31,369 nucleotides of DNA, taken from positions 1 to 31,369 of the forward strand of contig CAXNAD020000082.1 in assembly GCA_964200185.2 (NCBI GenBank), in the 5' to 3' direction. The notes below the pieces were generated by a model. The model was not told the origin of the DNA and did not search any database. It was given only the letters and a program-made list of their open reading frames with translations. Positions 1-13,100 of this stretch are shown here, in pieces. The stretch's first letter is position 1, and every line of letters begins with the position of its first letter. Source of the stretch: Choristocarpus tenellus KU-1152 (Eukaryota > Phaeophyceae). Position numbers and translations under genes: made by a program.

Positions 1-282
1 CAAAAACCGGGGGGGGTGGGACATCAACACCAGGGTGTCCATTTGACCAAAATCAGGAAAATTGCATGTACATTATCCATCCGATGTATGCCACCAAATC
101 GCACAAAAAACGCGACATGAAAAAATTGACCCCAAATGGAAAGCCGCTACCCCCTCCCAGATACTTTGAGCCACTTCAAAATATTTCAGAGTAAGAAAAT
201 GTCATAAAAAAAACACTGGGAAGCCAAACCCCAAACAGACAAACAGGGAAAAACTCGTACCCTCTAACATACTTTCACTCTG
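1..282. mobile_element. MITE-like element, copy A (partial, with nested second element)
   Basis: Bases 191-279 match the right part of copy B (CCAAACCCCAAACAGACAAA, ending CTCTAACATACTTTCACTC). Immediately before, at about 148-172, is another terminal repeat, CCTCCCAGATACTTTGAGCC, so a second element of the same terminal type seems inserted in the first. The left side runs off the window. This is noncoding sequence downstream of exon 56; 283-548 shows nothing recognisable. Confidence 0.65.
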
Positions 283-548
283 ACTTGCAGAACAAACTAT
301 ATTGTTACCCACATAGAATGGCAGTACTCCACTTCAACGCTTGTCCTATTTTACTTCATGTTTTCCCTGTTTACCTTCCTGTAACCTCTCACACTTTCCA
401 ATATCTATCATTCAGCATGTAGTGTTATTGATCTTCTACATATTTTACAGTGAAATATTATATATGTTATATTGCATATATTAACTCTATTTGCTAGACT
501 GGCCCAGATCAACATCACTACATTCTGCATATATATTCTCAGGCCTAC

Positions 549-1160
549 CTCAAGGTGGGAAAGGAAGGTAACCTTCCATGACACTCCAGCACTACCAAAT
601 GTTTTGCGTTCCACTTGCACGTTCACAGCCTCATTATTACTGACTGTTTCACTTCCTGCATCCATACGCAAGGTGTACAAAGCTGCCTGGACTATCTCGG
701 CACTAGCATCACTAGGAATATCTTTAGTGACATCCCCAGCAAAGTAGAGTCGGAAGTACCTGTGTGAGTTGAGATGATAAGGACAGACACCGAAAAGGAT
801 GGGGACAAGCCACAAGGAGTGTTATTGAGCATTCAATTGTCACAGTATCAAAACAGATATTTCTGCCAACATGGTCATCCCACAAGTCTAAAGAACTTAT
901 ATAGAGGTGGCAAAGTCATATACACCACTGTATCAACATGACAAACACAATATCCCAAACTTTCTCATTTTTTTTCCACACCAAGGCCCAATCAGTACAT
1001 TGGGGAATACTCTTACCCCTCAGTTCCATTTTTGATGCTAACAGTCTGTACTGCAGTGGATGTCATGACCTTGTATCCTCCGGGGCCAGTGAGGGAAACA
1101 AGGAAGGCATCTGAAGCACCATCACCGTGGCCAATGAAGTGGGTCGTGGAATCACCAGAC
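549..1160 (-). CDS. Exons 55-56: filamin domain 4 running into repeat unit 15
   Basis: Exons are 1017-1160 and 549-759. The acceptor at 1161 was preferred to one at about 1206, since it joins exon 54 in frame as FGNIRSGDSTTHFIGHGDGA. Exon 55 continues FLVSLTGPGGYKVMTSTAVQ and VSIKNGTEG, where filamin sequence gives way to a repeat unit. Exon 56 reads YFRLYFAGDVTKDIPSDASA, helix AEIVQAALYTLRM, then VNVQVERKTFGSAGVSWKVT, ending FLSHLE at GAG|GTAGGC. The unit is cut before its G-D-L-P-L strand, so the gene continues beyond the low-coordinate edge. Confidence 0.84.
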
Positions 1161-4100
1161 CTGGTAATGTATTCAGGTTCCAATACAGTTTGTAGCTGTT
1201 TCAAAGATCAATTGAGCAGTAAATAGTGGATCTCTTTCAACTTCCATCCCCAAACTTGCTTCAACTGGTTCTTCTGAGTCAAGGTATCTTAGAGGGTAGA
1301 GCGTCCGTTTGGCGGCCAAAATCCAATGTTGAAAGTTTGATGCAATTTTGGCTATCATGTTTGATAGGAAGTGTCAATATCCTTGTTCCAGACACATTTT
1401 TTCATAACATTCACATTTTGCCTCTCCAAAACACGTTTGAGTAGGCAAAATGTTATAAATAAACCCCGTGGGAATCCAAACCCCAAATGCACAAACATGG
1501 CAAAACTCCTACCCTCCAAGATACTTTCACTCTCTGCTGTTATTGGGAAATGACATTGTAGTGGATTTGAAAATAACATGGTCATTGTCTGACTGAAAGA
1601 TCATCTTGATACCCTCACCCTGACTGCATATAGCTCACAACACTCAGCCCTCCACAGTACATATATTTTTTGTTGTTTATCATTCAGCCAAGTCCCTCCA
1701 TTGTACCAATATATCATTGTGCTCAAGTCTCAAGGAAAAAAGACATATAAATAACCCTATTATACACACCTGATATTCCCAAAAGCATCCCTGGACACAA
1801 CAATGAATGTTGCAGGCTCTCCCACAACTGCTGTCATTAGACCCTTGTCACTTCCTACTTGTTTCGCGGTACAGCTGGGTACATGTAAGTCACCATGCAC
1901 TATCAGCAGACTGGGGTAATCCAAGGTACACACCGATGGTGGTGCATAGACAGATATTCCATTGTACTGTCGGGATAACACTGAACTGTTGGACAGGGGA
2001 GGAGAGCAGTGCTGGACTGACTCACCCCCAATGTTGACCCGCATCTCATAAGTTCTGAGGATTCGGAGTAATGATAAGTTGGTATTAAAGACCTTACGAA
2101 GAGGGTTATGGGTACCTATGCCAAGGTGGTACAAGCTAAGACATGCAACTGTTGTAATGCTTAATAGATTTTTTTGGCGATGAAAAGTATCAGCACAGAA
2201 CCTTCGCAAAGTTGGAGTAGTTCTATGAGTGCACTACACAAAAATAGGTGCTACCAAGCTTCCCCTAACATAGCAAGCTGAATGTGAACTTGTTACCAAG
2301 AGAAGTTGCATTGGACTCGTCTTAAGCGTATCTTACCCTGCTCGTGGAACAGTATAGATAGCAGTGTACGTCCCATCATCATTATCAACAACTGCCCCCC
2401 GATACTGGACAAAAGATGAGTTTAGGACAGCCTGTACGGACACCTCGTCTCTTCCCAGCATACGGTTGTTTCCATATGTGTCCTTGGCCTGCAGTATTAA
2501 AAAAAATGGGAATTGAGGAGACCCTGAAGGATTTTTTGGTGTAGTAGTCTCCAGGTTTAGAGTGGTTTGAGAAATAACCAGGCTTGAGCTAGTGCAGTTG
2601 GTTGGAGCACAGATGTTTGAACACTCAAGTCTACCATAGCACGAGTAACATTACAATTCTTGCACAAATTTCTATCGTTGGCAATCAGTGCTGGATACGT
2701 ATATTCACCTGGATATTGAAGTATCCAGTTAGACCTGCCACCCCCTCTACTAGAGCATCAAGAGCTGGAGAGGCATCCCCTTCAGCCTCACAGACAGATG
2801 GGGCTGTAGGGCCTGGTGCAATTACTATCTCAAAGGGGGAGCATTTGTTTGTCTGACCAAGTCCACAGTAGATGTCAGTCCCAGCCACAGTCTTGATGGA
2901 GAGGCTATAATTCCCAGCCTGGGAAAAAAGAGTATGGATTAGAGTGCGACTCGTGAGGAGCTTGAACATGCACCCTTGCTTCTTAGAGGTATTTAATATG
3001 TTGAATAGTAAGGAGTGCAACATTGAGGGAAGACGTTGTAGATTAGATATCTTCTTAATTCTGAGAAATACCCTCACCTCATCTTCCATAGACCAAGAGT
3101 GATTGGTCTAGAATGTGGGAAACTCCAAAGGCTATTTGCCAACCCACTGTCGTGGGTTACTAGATTCGCACCTTAGTTGCAAGGTATGTTACACGGTAAC
3201 TACCATCCTCAATATATTCAGGTGCTCCCACAGAGCTTGGTCCTAGCTTCCGTGTTCCGTCGACCAGTTCCACCTAGAGTTGAATACATTGCATGAAGTA
3301 AGCGATCAATTGCTGTGAACTTGAGTTTAACAAAAAATAGTATGGGATCCTCTACATAATCTTAATGCAGTACAAAAAAATTGGTCATCCTTTTGCAAGA
3401 GCCAATTTTTTCAAGTAGTACACCGGAGTAGTATAATGACCAAATCAATACCAATACCAAATATACTTCTCAACTACACTTGTAGATTGCTTAAGATCTG
3501 AAATCAAAACTGTGTACATACAAGAGTAGATACTGTAGTGCCTCCATTGATAGCCCACCTGGAATACTGCTCCCTCCTCTCCCACTACATCTCTTGTCTC
3601 GTTATTCCCCCAATTGTCCTGATTGAGTGAAGAAAGTCTCAGTTTTGAAAAGTTGAAGTGGAAAATATTTGTTATTTTTTTCACAAGCAAACTTGTGGTA
3701 GCAAGGCAAACTCAGTGAGTGGCCATTGGAAATTGTGATAAGCAGTTACCTTTTGAATTTCTTACTCTGCTTAGTGATAGGAAATGTAAACATAAGTTGC
3801 AGGTATCCAAGAATATGGTTGTTCAGGTATGGATACTATATTCAGGTACCAAAGCGGTTCTTGTTCGAATAAAACCTACAGCTGCCAAGGAGTCACAATC
3901 ACACTCACCTTTGCCTGTATGACAAACATGGATGGTACCCCAGCTTCAGCCTTGGTTATCCCTGAGCCATACACTGTTGTAAAAGGATATGAAGCAGCTC
4001 CTGGCACAACTTCAATGTCAAATGGCGACCCAGCGATGGGGGTAGCATAATAAAGGCTTCTGGCTGGGATGATCTCTGGAGTTATGCTGTAGCTGCTCCA

Positions 4101-7100
4101 CATTAGCTGAGGAATGGATTGTTGGGTTCCATAGGACGTGGTAAGGAATACATGGATCAGTATCCTGCGCAGTTTAGAGTAATGAAATATCTACTCTATG
4201 TTGATACTATCGAATAGTATACCATTGATAAAATTGGATATCATAGTCTAACATTGCAAATAAAGGTTATCATAGTTTATCACTGTGGTGTGGTAAGTAC
4301 ACTGTCATCTTGAACAAATTAAGATGGAGGTTATAGTTGAGCAAGGACTTATTGTTGTTCCAATCAAAGATGCTCCTGTGTTATAAGACATATAACAGAC
4401 TGCACTGACCTGCACTGCAGCTGCTCCAGTCTGCTCTCTGTATTCTACCACCAAGTCATGGTATGTTCCGTTTGTTAGCTTCAGGGATACACGGTGCTCA
4501 TTGACACCTTCCATTGACACTAAGGGGAACAGGCAAGCAACGCTCTATATTCAGGGGGTGGAGAGGTCAGGTAGCTAGCCCCTGTCCAGGAGCTAGAGTA
4601 TGTCTAATTGACACATCTTCAACTCTATCTGATATCTTGGGATGACTTGAACACTTGCCTTGCCTCTCTTCAAGTTATCATTCCCCCTCAATCACGAAAA
4701 TGTGCATGAGAGGTGAATTCCATTTCTATCAAACTTAGATCCGATAATAGGTCCACATGGCAACTTGCAGGATGCACCTCAATTACTCACTAAAGCCACA
4801 TGATCACCTGCCGGAAGTGGCAGAAACTTATCAAATCCACTATAAAGGAATGCAAAATTGTAGGTGTCCTCTCCAGGAGCACTCGGCACTATTGGGGACC
4901 AATGGTGAGACATTGAAAAAATCGATAATATGCTCACATGTGCCATCCCAGGTGTTAATGAGAAGCTCGTGGTCTACATAGAGTCGTGCAGCATCATCAG
5001 CACGTAGGTAAAAGGTGAAAGTTTCCGTGCTAGGTGCCAACAACTTGCCAACCCAGCGAACAGAGACATAGTCCCGGCCGTATGGAGTGATAGAGCCAGT
5101 CCCCCAGTCGAACTTTATCTGTTCAATATTTTGATTGAGCAATGAGTGCAGAGGATTTGTTCAGTGAGGAATAATTTGTTGATATATCTAGCACTTGGTA
5201 CTCATCAACAATACCTTCTTACATTCTGAAAAACCGTAGATGCTAGAGAAATCCAAGACAACTTTTGTTCATTTAGAATTGCACGAAGTATCACTGGTAA
5301 GGTGCAAAGAGGAGAGCTAGGGTAAGAATTAGAGTTATTATTCAAAATGCGGACAAAGGATATCAAGGAAATTGAAGAGGTCAGATATGCTGAGAGGAGT
5401 GCACCAAAACAAGATCCAGCTGTTCCTCTCCAAAATTCTTCCCCATATTGTTTCGTTGAATTTTCCGAACCTCAGGGTCGATGCGTTCAATAGTGGGTGC
5501 TCCCATTAGCCACTGGTTATCCCAGTAGCTAGCACTCAGACCCCCAGGCAAGAGGTGCGTCACAGCCACCTGTGTATTGGATACGAAACTTGATTTGAGA
5601 TATGTTATATGAGTCATCAATCTTGAGTACAAGGAAAAAGAGGATATGAATAGAGGATCCACACATCTGTCATTCCATCTCTAATTCCCGCCTGGTATGG
5701 CCCTGTTTGGAGTGGGGTGTAGCTCGCAGTGTAGGTGGGTCGCCCAGCCAGCATTTCCTCCACAACCAGAATGGGGACATCCCCGGTAAGGGATGAGTTG
5801 GAACCTGCCATCACCTGTAGATTCATCCCAGTTATGTTGTTTGGATCAGTCAACTATAACTATTGACATCAGTGACTGTGTGAAGGAGATCTCAGTTGTA
5901 CTCGTACAAACATTTTCTTCATTTTGATCAGATATGAAGTGACCCTTTCCGCACATCCACTCACCGGTGCATGTCCACAGCAAAAACAGACGTGAAGTAT
6001 GTTGTGATAGTAGTAATAACATTTGAGACTTCGTTTTGAATTGTGTCTGAAATAAAACAAGAGTAATTTTTCTTCATAGTTTGCAAACACACACTTTAAC
6101 ACGCCCTTTGAAGTGTCTTGTTTCTATCACCTCGTATGTGGATGCCAAAGCAGAAGATCCAGTCAATCCCGTAAAATCCACAGAAATGAGGTCAAGGTCT
6201 CCCACCAGGTCCCTACAATAGAAATAAAATGTTGTGATTGGTACAAGGCATTATCTAACTCATACTGCCAGCAATCCTGTTGTGTGAGATACAAGCGGTA
6301 AGTGTGAGGTCTGTGCTGAGCAGTTCCAGATGTGAGTCCAACATCCGCTGTATCCGACATACACGAAATTAGAAAGTATGCAAACACCTCCTACTCAGCG
6401 TTTACTTGTCGATGCCCGAAGTGTGCATTTCGCATTCTATTAGGACATCCTGTTATACAAAGATGCTGTCCCACACCCAAAAATCCTGATACCCTCTGAA
6501 TTCCAGTGTCATATAGCAACATTCCAGACTAAGTAGCAGTCACAGAAGCACTTCTTGATCTCAACGATAAAACTCCATGTATATGGTGTATAAAGGAAAA
6601 GTTTGCTTTGCATAATATCACCTGAATGTAACAAACCACTGTGCCTGCCCATCAGATAGCACATCTTTTTCAACATTTACAATTCCAACAACGGGCAATG
6701 CCTCGAGAGCAGCCTTCATGCCATCAGCAGAGGCGTCAAATGGAAGGTCAACTGTATCAAAGCCACCAAATGATAAGGAGAATGCACCCCCCAGCGGCGT
6801 TGGATTTCCCCCCGTAGTATGAATCTTCTGGACCTAAGAATTGATATAACAAAAGATTGGCATAGAGAGGACAAAAGGATAAAGTGAGGCACTATTTCAA
6901 ACTGTTCGTTATGAGTTGCAATAAAAAATGTTAACAATAAATGCACAAATTTTATAGAGTAGAGGAGAATAAGAATGGAGAAAGTGAGCAACTTTTTTTT
7001 CCATTCCTCTATTTCTTTACGCTCACCTCCCATCTGTAGGGGTAGGCGGACATCAGCTCCAGGTCACCCAAGTCACCTGTGAATGTCACCCACCTTATAT

Positions 7101-10100
7101 ACACAAACAATTTGTTTGTGCACGCCAGGTACAATGTACCAAGCAGGAAATTAGATTTGAGTTTAATAGAGGTGTGTTGACCTATGTCAAAAAAACACGC
7201 TTGATAGGAACATGTTTTCCACAATATCGCTCCATGCTGGAACGTGTTCAAGGTTTGTCATGTAGTAAAATACAATTCAGATATATAGACCTCAGCCATA
7301 CTATCTTACTCACCGTTGCTTCAGCACAATAATGCAGTTTCTTTAAAGCATGAAGTACTGCCACGTTTGATAGCTCAACATGATTAGATCAGAACATTAT
7401 TGTTTGAGTCCACTTCAAAATATCTTTTACCCATAGACCACCCGACGACTCAAAGATTAAAATGATCTCAATATTACCATTCAAATCCAGTGCCGATGTT
7501 ATATCTTGTTACTGATGCCGTTGCCACAGAATCAAGGGCTTCAAGTGCTGCCTTCATCTGCATTGGGATATGTAATGCACAGAAGCAGTGTACACGTTGG
7601 AGTTAGTGTGAAAATATTATGGTCTCACAATTGAGACTTCTCTGCTCCATTATTGGGTCTATGCTCTAAGAAAATAGCTTGCCTCATCTGCAGAGGAATC
7701 AAATTCCAAGTCATCTGTATAGGCATTGCGGTAGGAGACTGTGAATGTCCCTTCCAGGGGGGACACTCCTTTGACCACTTCCACCGCATCTACCCTTGCT
7801 GCCGGCCCACTGAGTTCAGATGTGTCAACCTGCACAAGAAGAACATGTGGTCAAACTGCTGTTGGTTTGTGGCACTTGTCCAACTTTTTCATTATGATCA
7901 TGCAGCAGGACAGGTCATACAAAAAAAATATATAGTGACACTTCAAATACTAAATTCTACTAGAGCTCATTCATGATATGGAGCATGTACACAAATATTG
8001 GGTTGATAGTCATCTTGATTGATACAACAGGATGATTGACAATTGATTAGGTAATTCCCAAACAATATTTCTGGGCAATGTGTACGATCAAGTGTCTTAG
8101 CCACCACACCATCTAAAGTTAAAAGGACTGAGATCCTGCAAGGGACTACAATCACCTCAATCTCAGATATATCCCCGACAGGATCAAGAAAGGTCACAGT
8201 CCAAAGGCTAGCATTGATATATTTGTCGTAAGAAGTGTTTCCCACAGACTTTGTGACATATGTCACGGACACGTCATTCACGTTGCTCAAACTTTCCAGT
8301 AGAACCTGGAGTTATGGATGGCAAGCGTTAGGAGGTATACAATGTGGTAAATGTAGATGTGAAAATTTTGCCTGTTGAGGAATGGAATCATGTTATTGAA
8401 GTGACAATGTTGGGAATAGACCTGCTTTCATCTGGACTGTTGGAAGTATCTTGCCCAACTCAAGTCCATGTGCATTTTTTCTCCAATTCCATAGTATGGG
8501 GTAAATTGGCTCAATCCACGCATGAAATCACAACTAATAGTAGAAACGTTGTCTCTTAAGTCATTGTCCCTCATTTAGCTTGTCTTCCTGAAAAACTCAA
8601 CTTGTTGATATCAGAATGAAATGTTTCCATCAATGAAGAAGCAAAGAGAGATCAAGATTCTCTCCAGAAAAGATATTCAACCAAGATTTCAGATAATGGC
8701 CAAAGTATGCAACCTTGCTCTTTCAGGACCCACCTCAAGTTCTGTGGCATTCGCATCAAAAGGCACAATGACACTGTTGCTGGCCCCTGATACAGTAATA
8801 TTGAAGGTGCCAGACACCTGAGTGGTTGTATTGTCTGCACTCAGCTCAAGGCTGATATCAACAACATGCGGAAGAAGTGTTCGGAGGTCAACCAAGCTGA
8901 TATTGTCTTCCCTATCAGGGAATTGATATGTTCAAGAAGTAGTGCTCACTTGAGAGGACTTCAGACTTGAATACCTCATATAGGAGATCATCAACTTGGT
9001 CTATTCGCCCTAGGCACATTTGCTAAGTTGTTTATGAGATATTCTTCAATCTGAAACACACTAGTGGCGGAGGATCTTCAGTTTTTAGTAGCCCTTCAGA
9101 ATATACCAAGTTAAAAACCAGCTTTCGAAATTTGACACTTGTCATGTACCAGTTGTTTCTGTATTGTGCTTGAACCACATATTAGCATTTCCACTCTGTG
9201 GTAATTTGATATAGGAATGAAATGGGGTGCCTCATTTAGAACATTATAGTGACTAACCTCTGCACCTCCTTAACAAAGCGCATGTCAGAGGAGGCAATCA
9301 CACGTTGCACCTCTGCCACTCCTGTGGATGTCTCAGTGATGTTGATCTGTCCAGGAACTAGAGCATCAACTGTCTCATTGTAGTAGGAGAGTAGTGGCAA
9401 GTCACCGAGCAGATCCTGAGGTTGGTGTGCAGAGAGAGAGAGGAGTGGTGGATGACATGGATCATCAAATGAAGGGATGAAATGCCATAACAGTATAAGT
9501 GCGAAATGAGGAATGTGACAGTACTCACACTGCAAGTGATCATGTAGTCAACTGTACCAACCACAGTAAAACAATATGAGGGCAATGTTCCAGATGTGGT
9601 GTATGCGACACATGACCATGTATAGAAACCAAATTACATCATTACGGTTCCCACATAGCATAACTTCACATCATCAACAAAGCTACAACACCTTATCCAA
9701 TAATTGTAGCAAAATATTCGCCTTGAAGAAAACGAACAGGTTCTGTTTCCGTGGACGAACAAGCAAATATGCTCTCTAAAACCACAGCCTTACCCTTTGT
9801 CACCCAATAAAAAAAAAATTGACCAGGGAATACAGAAAACCATTTTGCAGTGTTCTCATCCCAAAAATGAAGAAAAAATCGATGTACGTGAAGTGCATGG
9901 AATGACCAAAAGAAGGAGGAAGTGTTTCCTCCTAAAGAATGTTTTGAAAGCAGTAAATCCAGCTGTTGCCCTAAACATGCCCAACTAGCCAACTTACCTT
10001 AAACCAGATGTCATAATAGTGTCCATATTCTCCTGCGTCATAGTCGGTGTAAGCAACATCCACTTCCCCTAGAACACCAAGGTCCTCTAGAGCTGCCTTC

Positions 10101-13100
10101 AATATGGAAGCTCCTGCATCCACTGCGGGGCATTCAGTACCATTCCCTGTCGTGTAGGTGTGCCCTTCCCATACAAATGAGAGGCAGAAACTGAAGAAAG
10201 GGCAAAGATAATAGAGGGAGAAGATAAGATAGCCACTCAAATTTGCAGAGATGTTCTCTTATGGAAACAAATAACGGGAAGACGTTCATGCATAGAAGGG
10301 CAACTGGGTCGAAATCATTGCCAATGGCTGCAAGACTTCTGAAAAGTGTCCAAGAACCCACACACTGGCCGGGATCCGAAAGGTGCTTACCTCCCTGAAG
10401 AATTTTCGGGAATCATTACTCGCTGCACCTCATATGCAGTAGGATTATAGGAAGCCACCCCTCCATCAGACTCCCACATTGGTATGCCAGTGTAATCAAC
10501 CTTGTATATCTCCGTAAAGAAGGTGTCTCCACCTATTGGGTATGAAGAATGTTCAAGTTTTAGTAGCAATCGAATATGACAGTCAGGTATTGTGATGAAT
10601 ATACTCTTGCTTGAAACTTTTGCATTAAAAGGTAGTAGATTCCTGCAATCTGTATAGCAAGTAAGCTTAATTTGAAAGGATGTCCAGTATCACTAGATTA
10701 TATTTGTGCTCCTTTGAATTGATGTTTAAGAAGTAATACCAACAATTCACTTTTAACAAAATATCTACTGTAACTTCCCATGTCTTTGACTCAAGTGTAC
10801 ATTCTCGCCCCCCCCTTATTAGCGACCCCAAAGCATCATGTATCCAAATTTGACTCTCTCCAATATTTTGGAGCCCAGGAAGCTACACCGTAGTACTTTC
10901 TTTGCCTGGTGAGTCGTGGAACGTATACTTTGTACCATGAACGCTCTACTGCTCTCTTCACCTGCAAATGAGTACCCTGACCCATCAGCAGCAGCAAATG
11001 CTGACGTAGCAGTCACATCTGTAACAGGAGCACCACTCGCTTTCCTTGGAGACACGACAAACTCATTTTTTTTGCCCTGAAAAAGAAGGGAAAAAAAAAT
11101 TGTTCAAGCTTGTTTCGTGTATTTAAGCAACAGATCAAAGCAGCACCATATAGACAAATATCGAACTTGGACCAAAGCAGAGGCAATAGAAATGTTGAGG
11201 CCCACCTTGACCCTCTCGTCGATAGAAATATCGCCTGCCGTAATATTTGTGCTGTTAACAACAAGCAACTCCACATCGCCCATGATTTTCATGAAGGTGA
11301 TAGTCCACCCAGTTGCCTCTATTCCATCCACACTGGCATTGTAGGTCGTCACATAGACCTGAAAGGCCAAGAGTAACATAGGAGTTTGCAACAATGTCTG
11401 CAATTTGATAGTACACTTATAACTACTACTATCTATACGAAGGAGATGTCAACATATGTAGTGACGGTAGGGTAGGTAACAATTGCTGGGAAAGATGTTT
11501 GTAATCGTAGAAAAAACAGAAGAACATAGATAAAAAAAAAGAAAACCAGCGCCAGAACTACTGCGCTGGGTCTAGAAACTGGCGATGAACATGATTCTTC
11601 ATACCTTGCATTTCAATATTTAAAAAATGGTTGACGCACTAATGTTGAAAGAGCATTAGAAAATTTGAAGTGCCTCTTTCTGGGCCTGGGCCGTCATGGC
11701 CTTTGGATATTATTTTTAGAAGCAGGCTAACGGAGTGAGGTAGTGCACCCTCCCACCCTAGAAATTGAGAAGATGGTTTTCTGAGCAATGACACGTTTTT
11801 GTTTTATGAAGTAGAAACTGATTAATTACTTGATGAGAATGGAACCAACGAAGGCCTTGGCAATACAAATCCAATTAATACACTTTGAAGTGGGCAAACA
11901 ATTCCATGTGTACTGGAATATCATATTCCCCCTCCCATTGACTGTACTCCTGGGCATATACAGTACTGGTGAGACACATTCTTGCAAAGGATGTTGCTTA
12001 CCTCTCCAGCAATTGGCTCTACTGCTTCCTCAACATCAGAAGCACTAGCAACTACCTCTCCCAGCACGTCAGCCATAATGATGCCAGACTCTGCATCTTT
12101 GGACAAAGATGGTGAGCTCAAGGTGAACCACCCTTGTGTACCAGATGCCACCACATTCTGAACGATAAAATGTTTGAGATTGAGCATTCAGATATGAAAA
12201 TCATGGATAAGGACTTGGAGTGGGTGCAAGCAATGAACAACAGTGCATTGCACAGTTAGGAGGTTGTGTCTCAACTTAAGCTCTTGATCGACAGCCACAT
12301 CTGTCGTATCTTGATGCCTTTCTATCTGCAGAGCACCCTTTTGATTAATTGAGCAAGGGGTGCACACACCATTCAATATCTGTGAGGTTGGGAGCAGACC
12401 AGACAGCAGATGTACATCTGTACGATATCCTTACATGAAAAGACCATGTTATTTACGTAGTTACACATAACATTAATCATCCTTTGGCATGTCATAATGA
12501 CCCACCTGCTGTTCATACACAACACCAGCCATTCCCAGAGACAGGGCAGGACCACTTGCCACAGTCTGGGCTGCCGCAGCCCCCTCCCTTGCTACAACAG
12601 TGGGAGTTGTACCGCTGGGGATACCTGGTCCTGCTGCACTAAGAGGTACAACCTGCAATATTCTCAGGCATTGAAGTTGACCAATGTTAGGTAAGGTCTG
12701 CTTCAAAATGCAACCAGGGTTGTCCGTTGGGATAATTAGCAGCCTACTTCAAATTCCGTTTTTCTCATGTGGTTGTGATTATTATTTGCCAATGAACGTA
12801 CTTGATGTGCAACAGTGTTTGAAACAGAAAAATATATCACTGTTAGGAAATTCAACTTAAACAGAAAGAGTCTGGCAATGGTATCTTCCCGTTGTCTACT
12901 ACCTACCCATCAGCTCAAACTTCATTTTTCCAGTCTCTTGGACTGTACCGATTAAGTATACTTATTTTTGGTCATATTTATTTGCACAATCCTACACATA
13001 ATATACGATGATTGATTTGATCCCTCAAGAGCAGTCCATATGCAGCTTTCTGTTCACTTGCCTTGAAATGATCGAGTGTTGTGCAGCGATATTATTATTA

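Noticed and set aside
9358-9585. Possible extra exon near 9536-9555 with a GTGAGT donor and an acceptor-like AG
   Set aside because: It would introduce a stop in the required phase, and exons 35 and 36 align without a gap to the unit 9 core when joined directly.
9914-9933. Eight-base palindrome with a four-base loop
   Set aside because: Isolated and within an intron; expected by chance in 31 kb.
10781-10860. C-run and GACTCAA resembling the mobile-element ends
   Set aside because: The match to the terminal repeat is too poor and no partner end is present.
11546-11569. Seven-base inverted repeat with a ten-base loop in an intron
   Set aside because: Too short to indicate an RNA gene or a terminator in a eukaryotic intron.
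11590-11760. Plus-strand peptide fragment faintly like a transposase C-terminal region
   Set aside because: Too short, interrupted by a stop and not specific enough to name.
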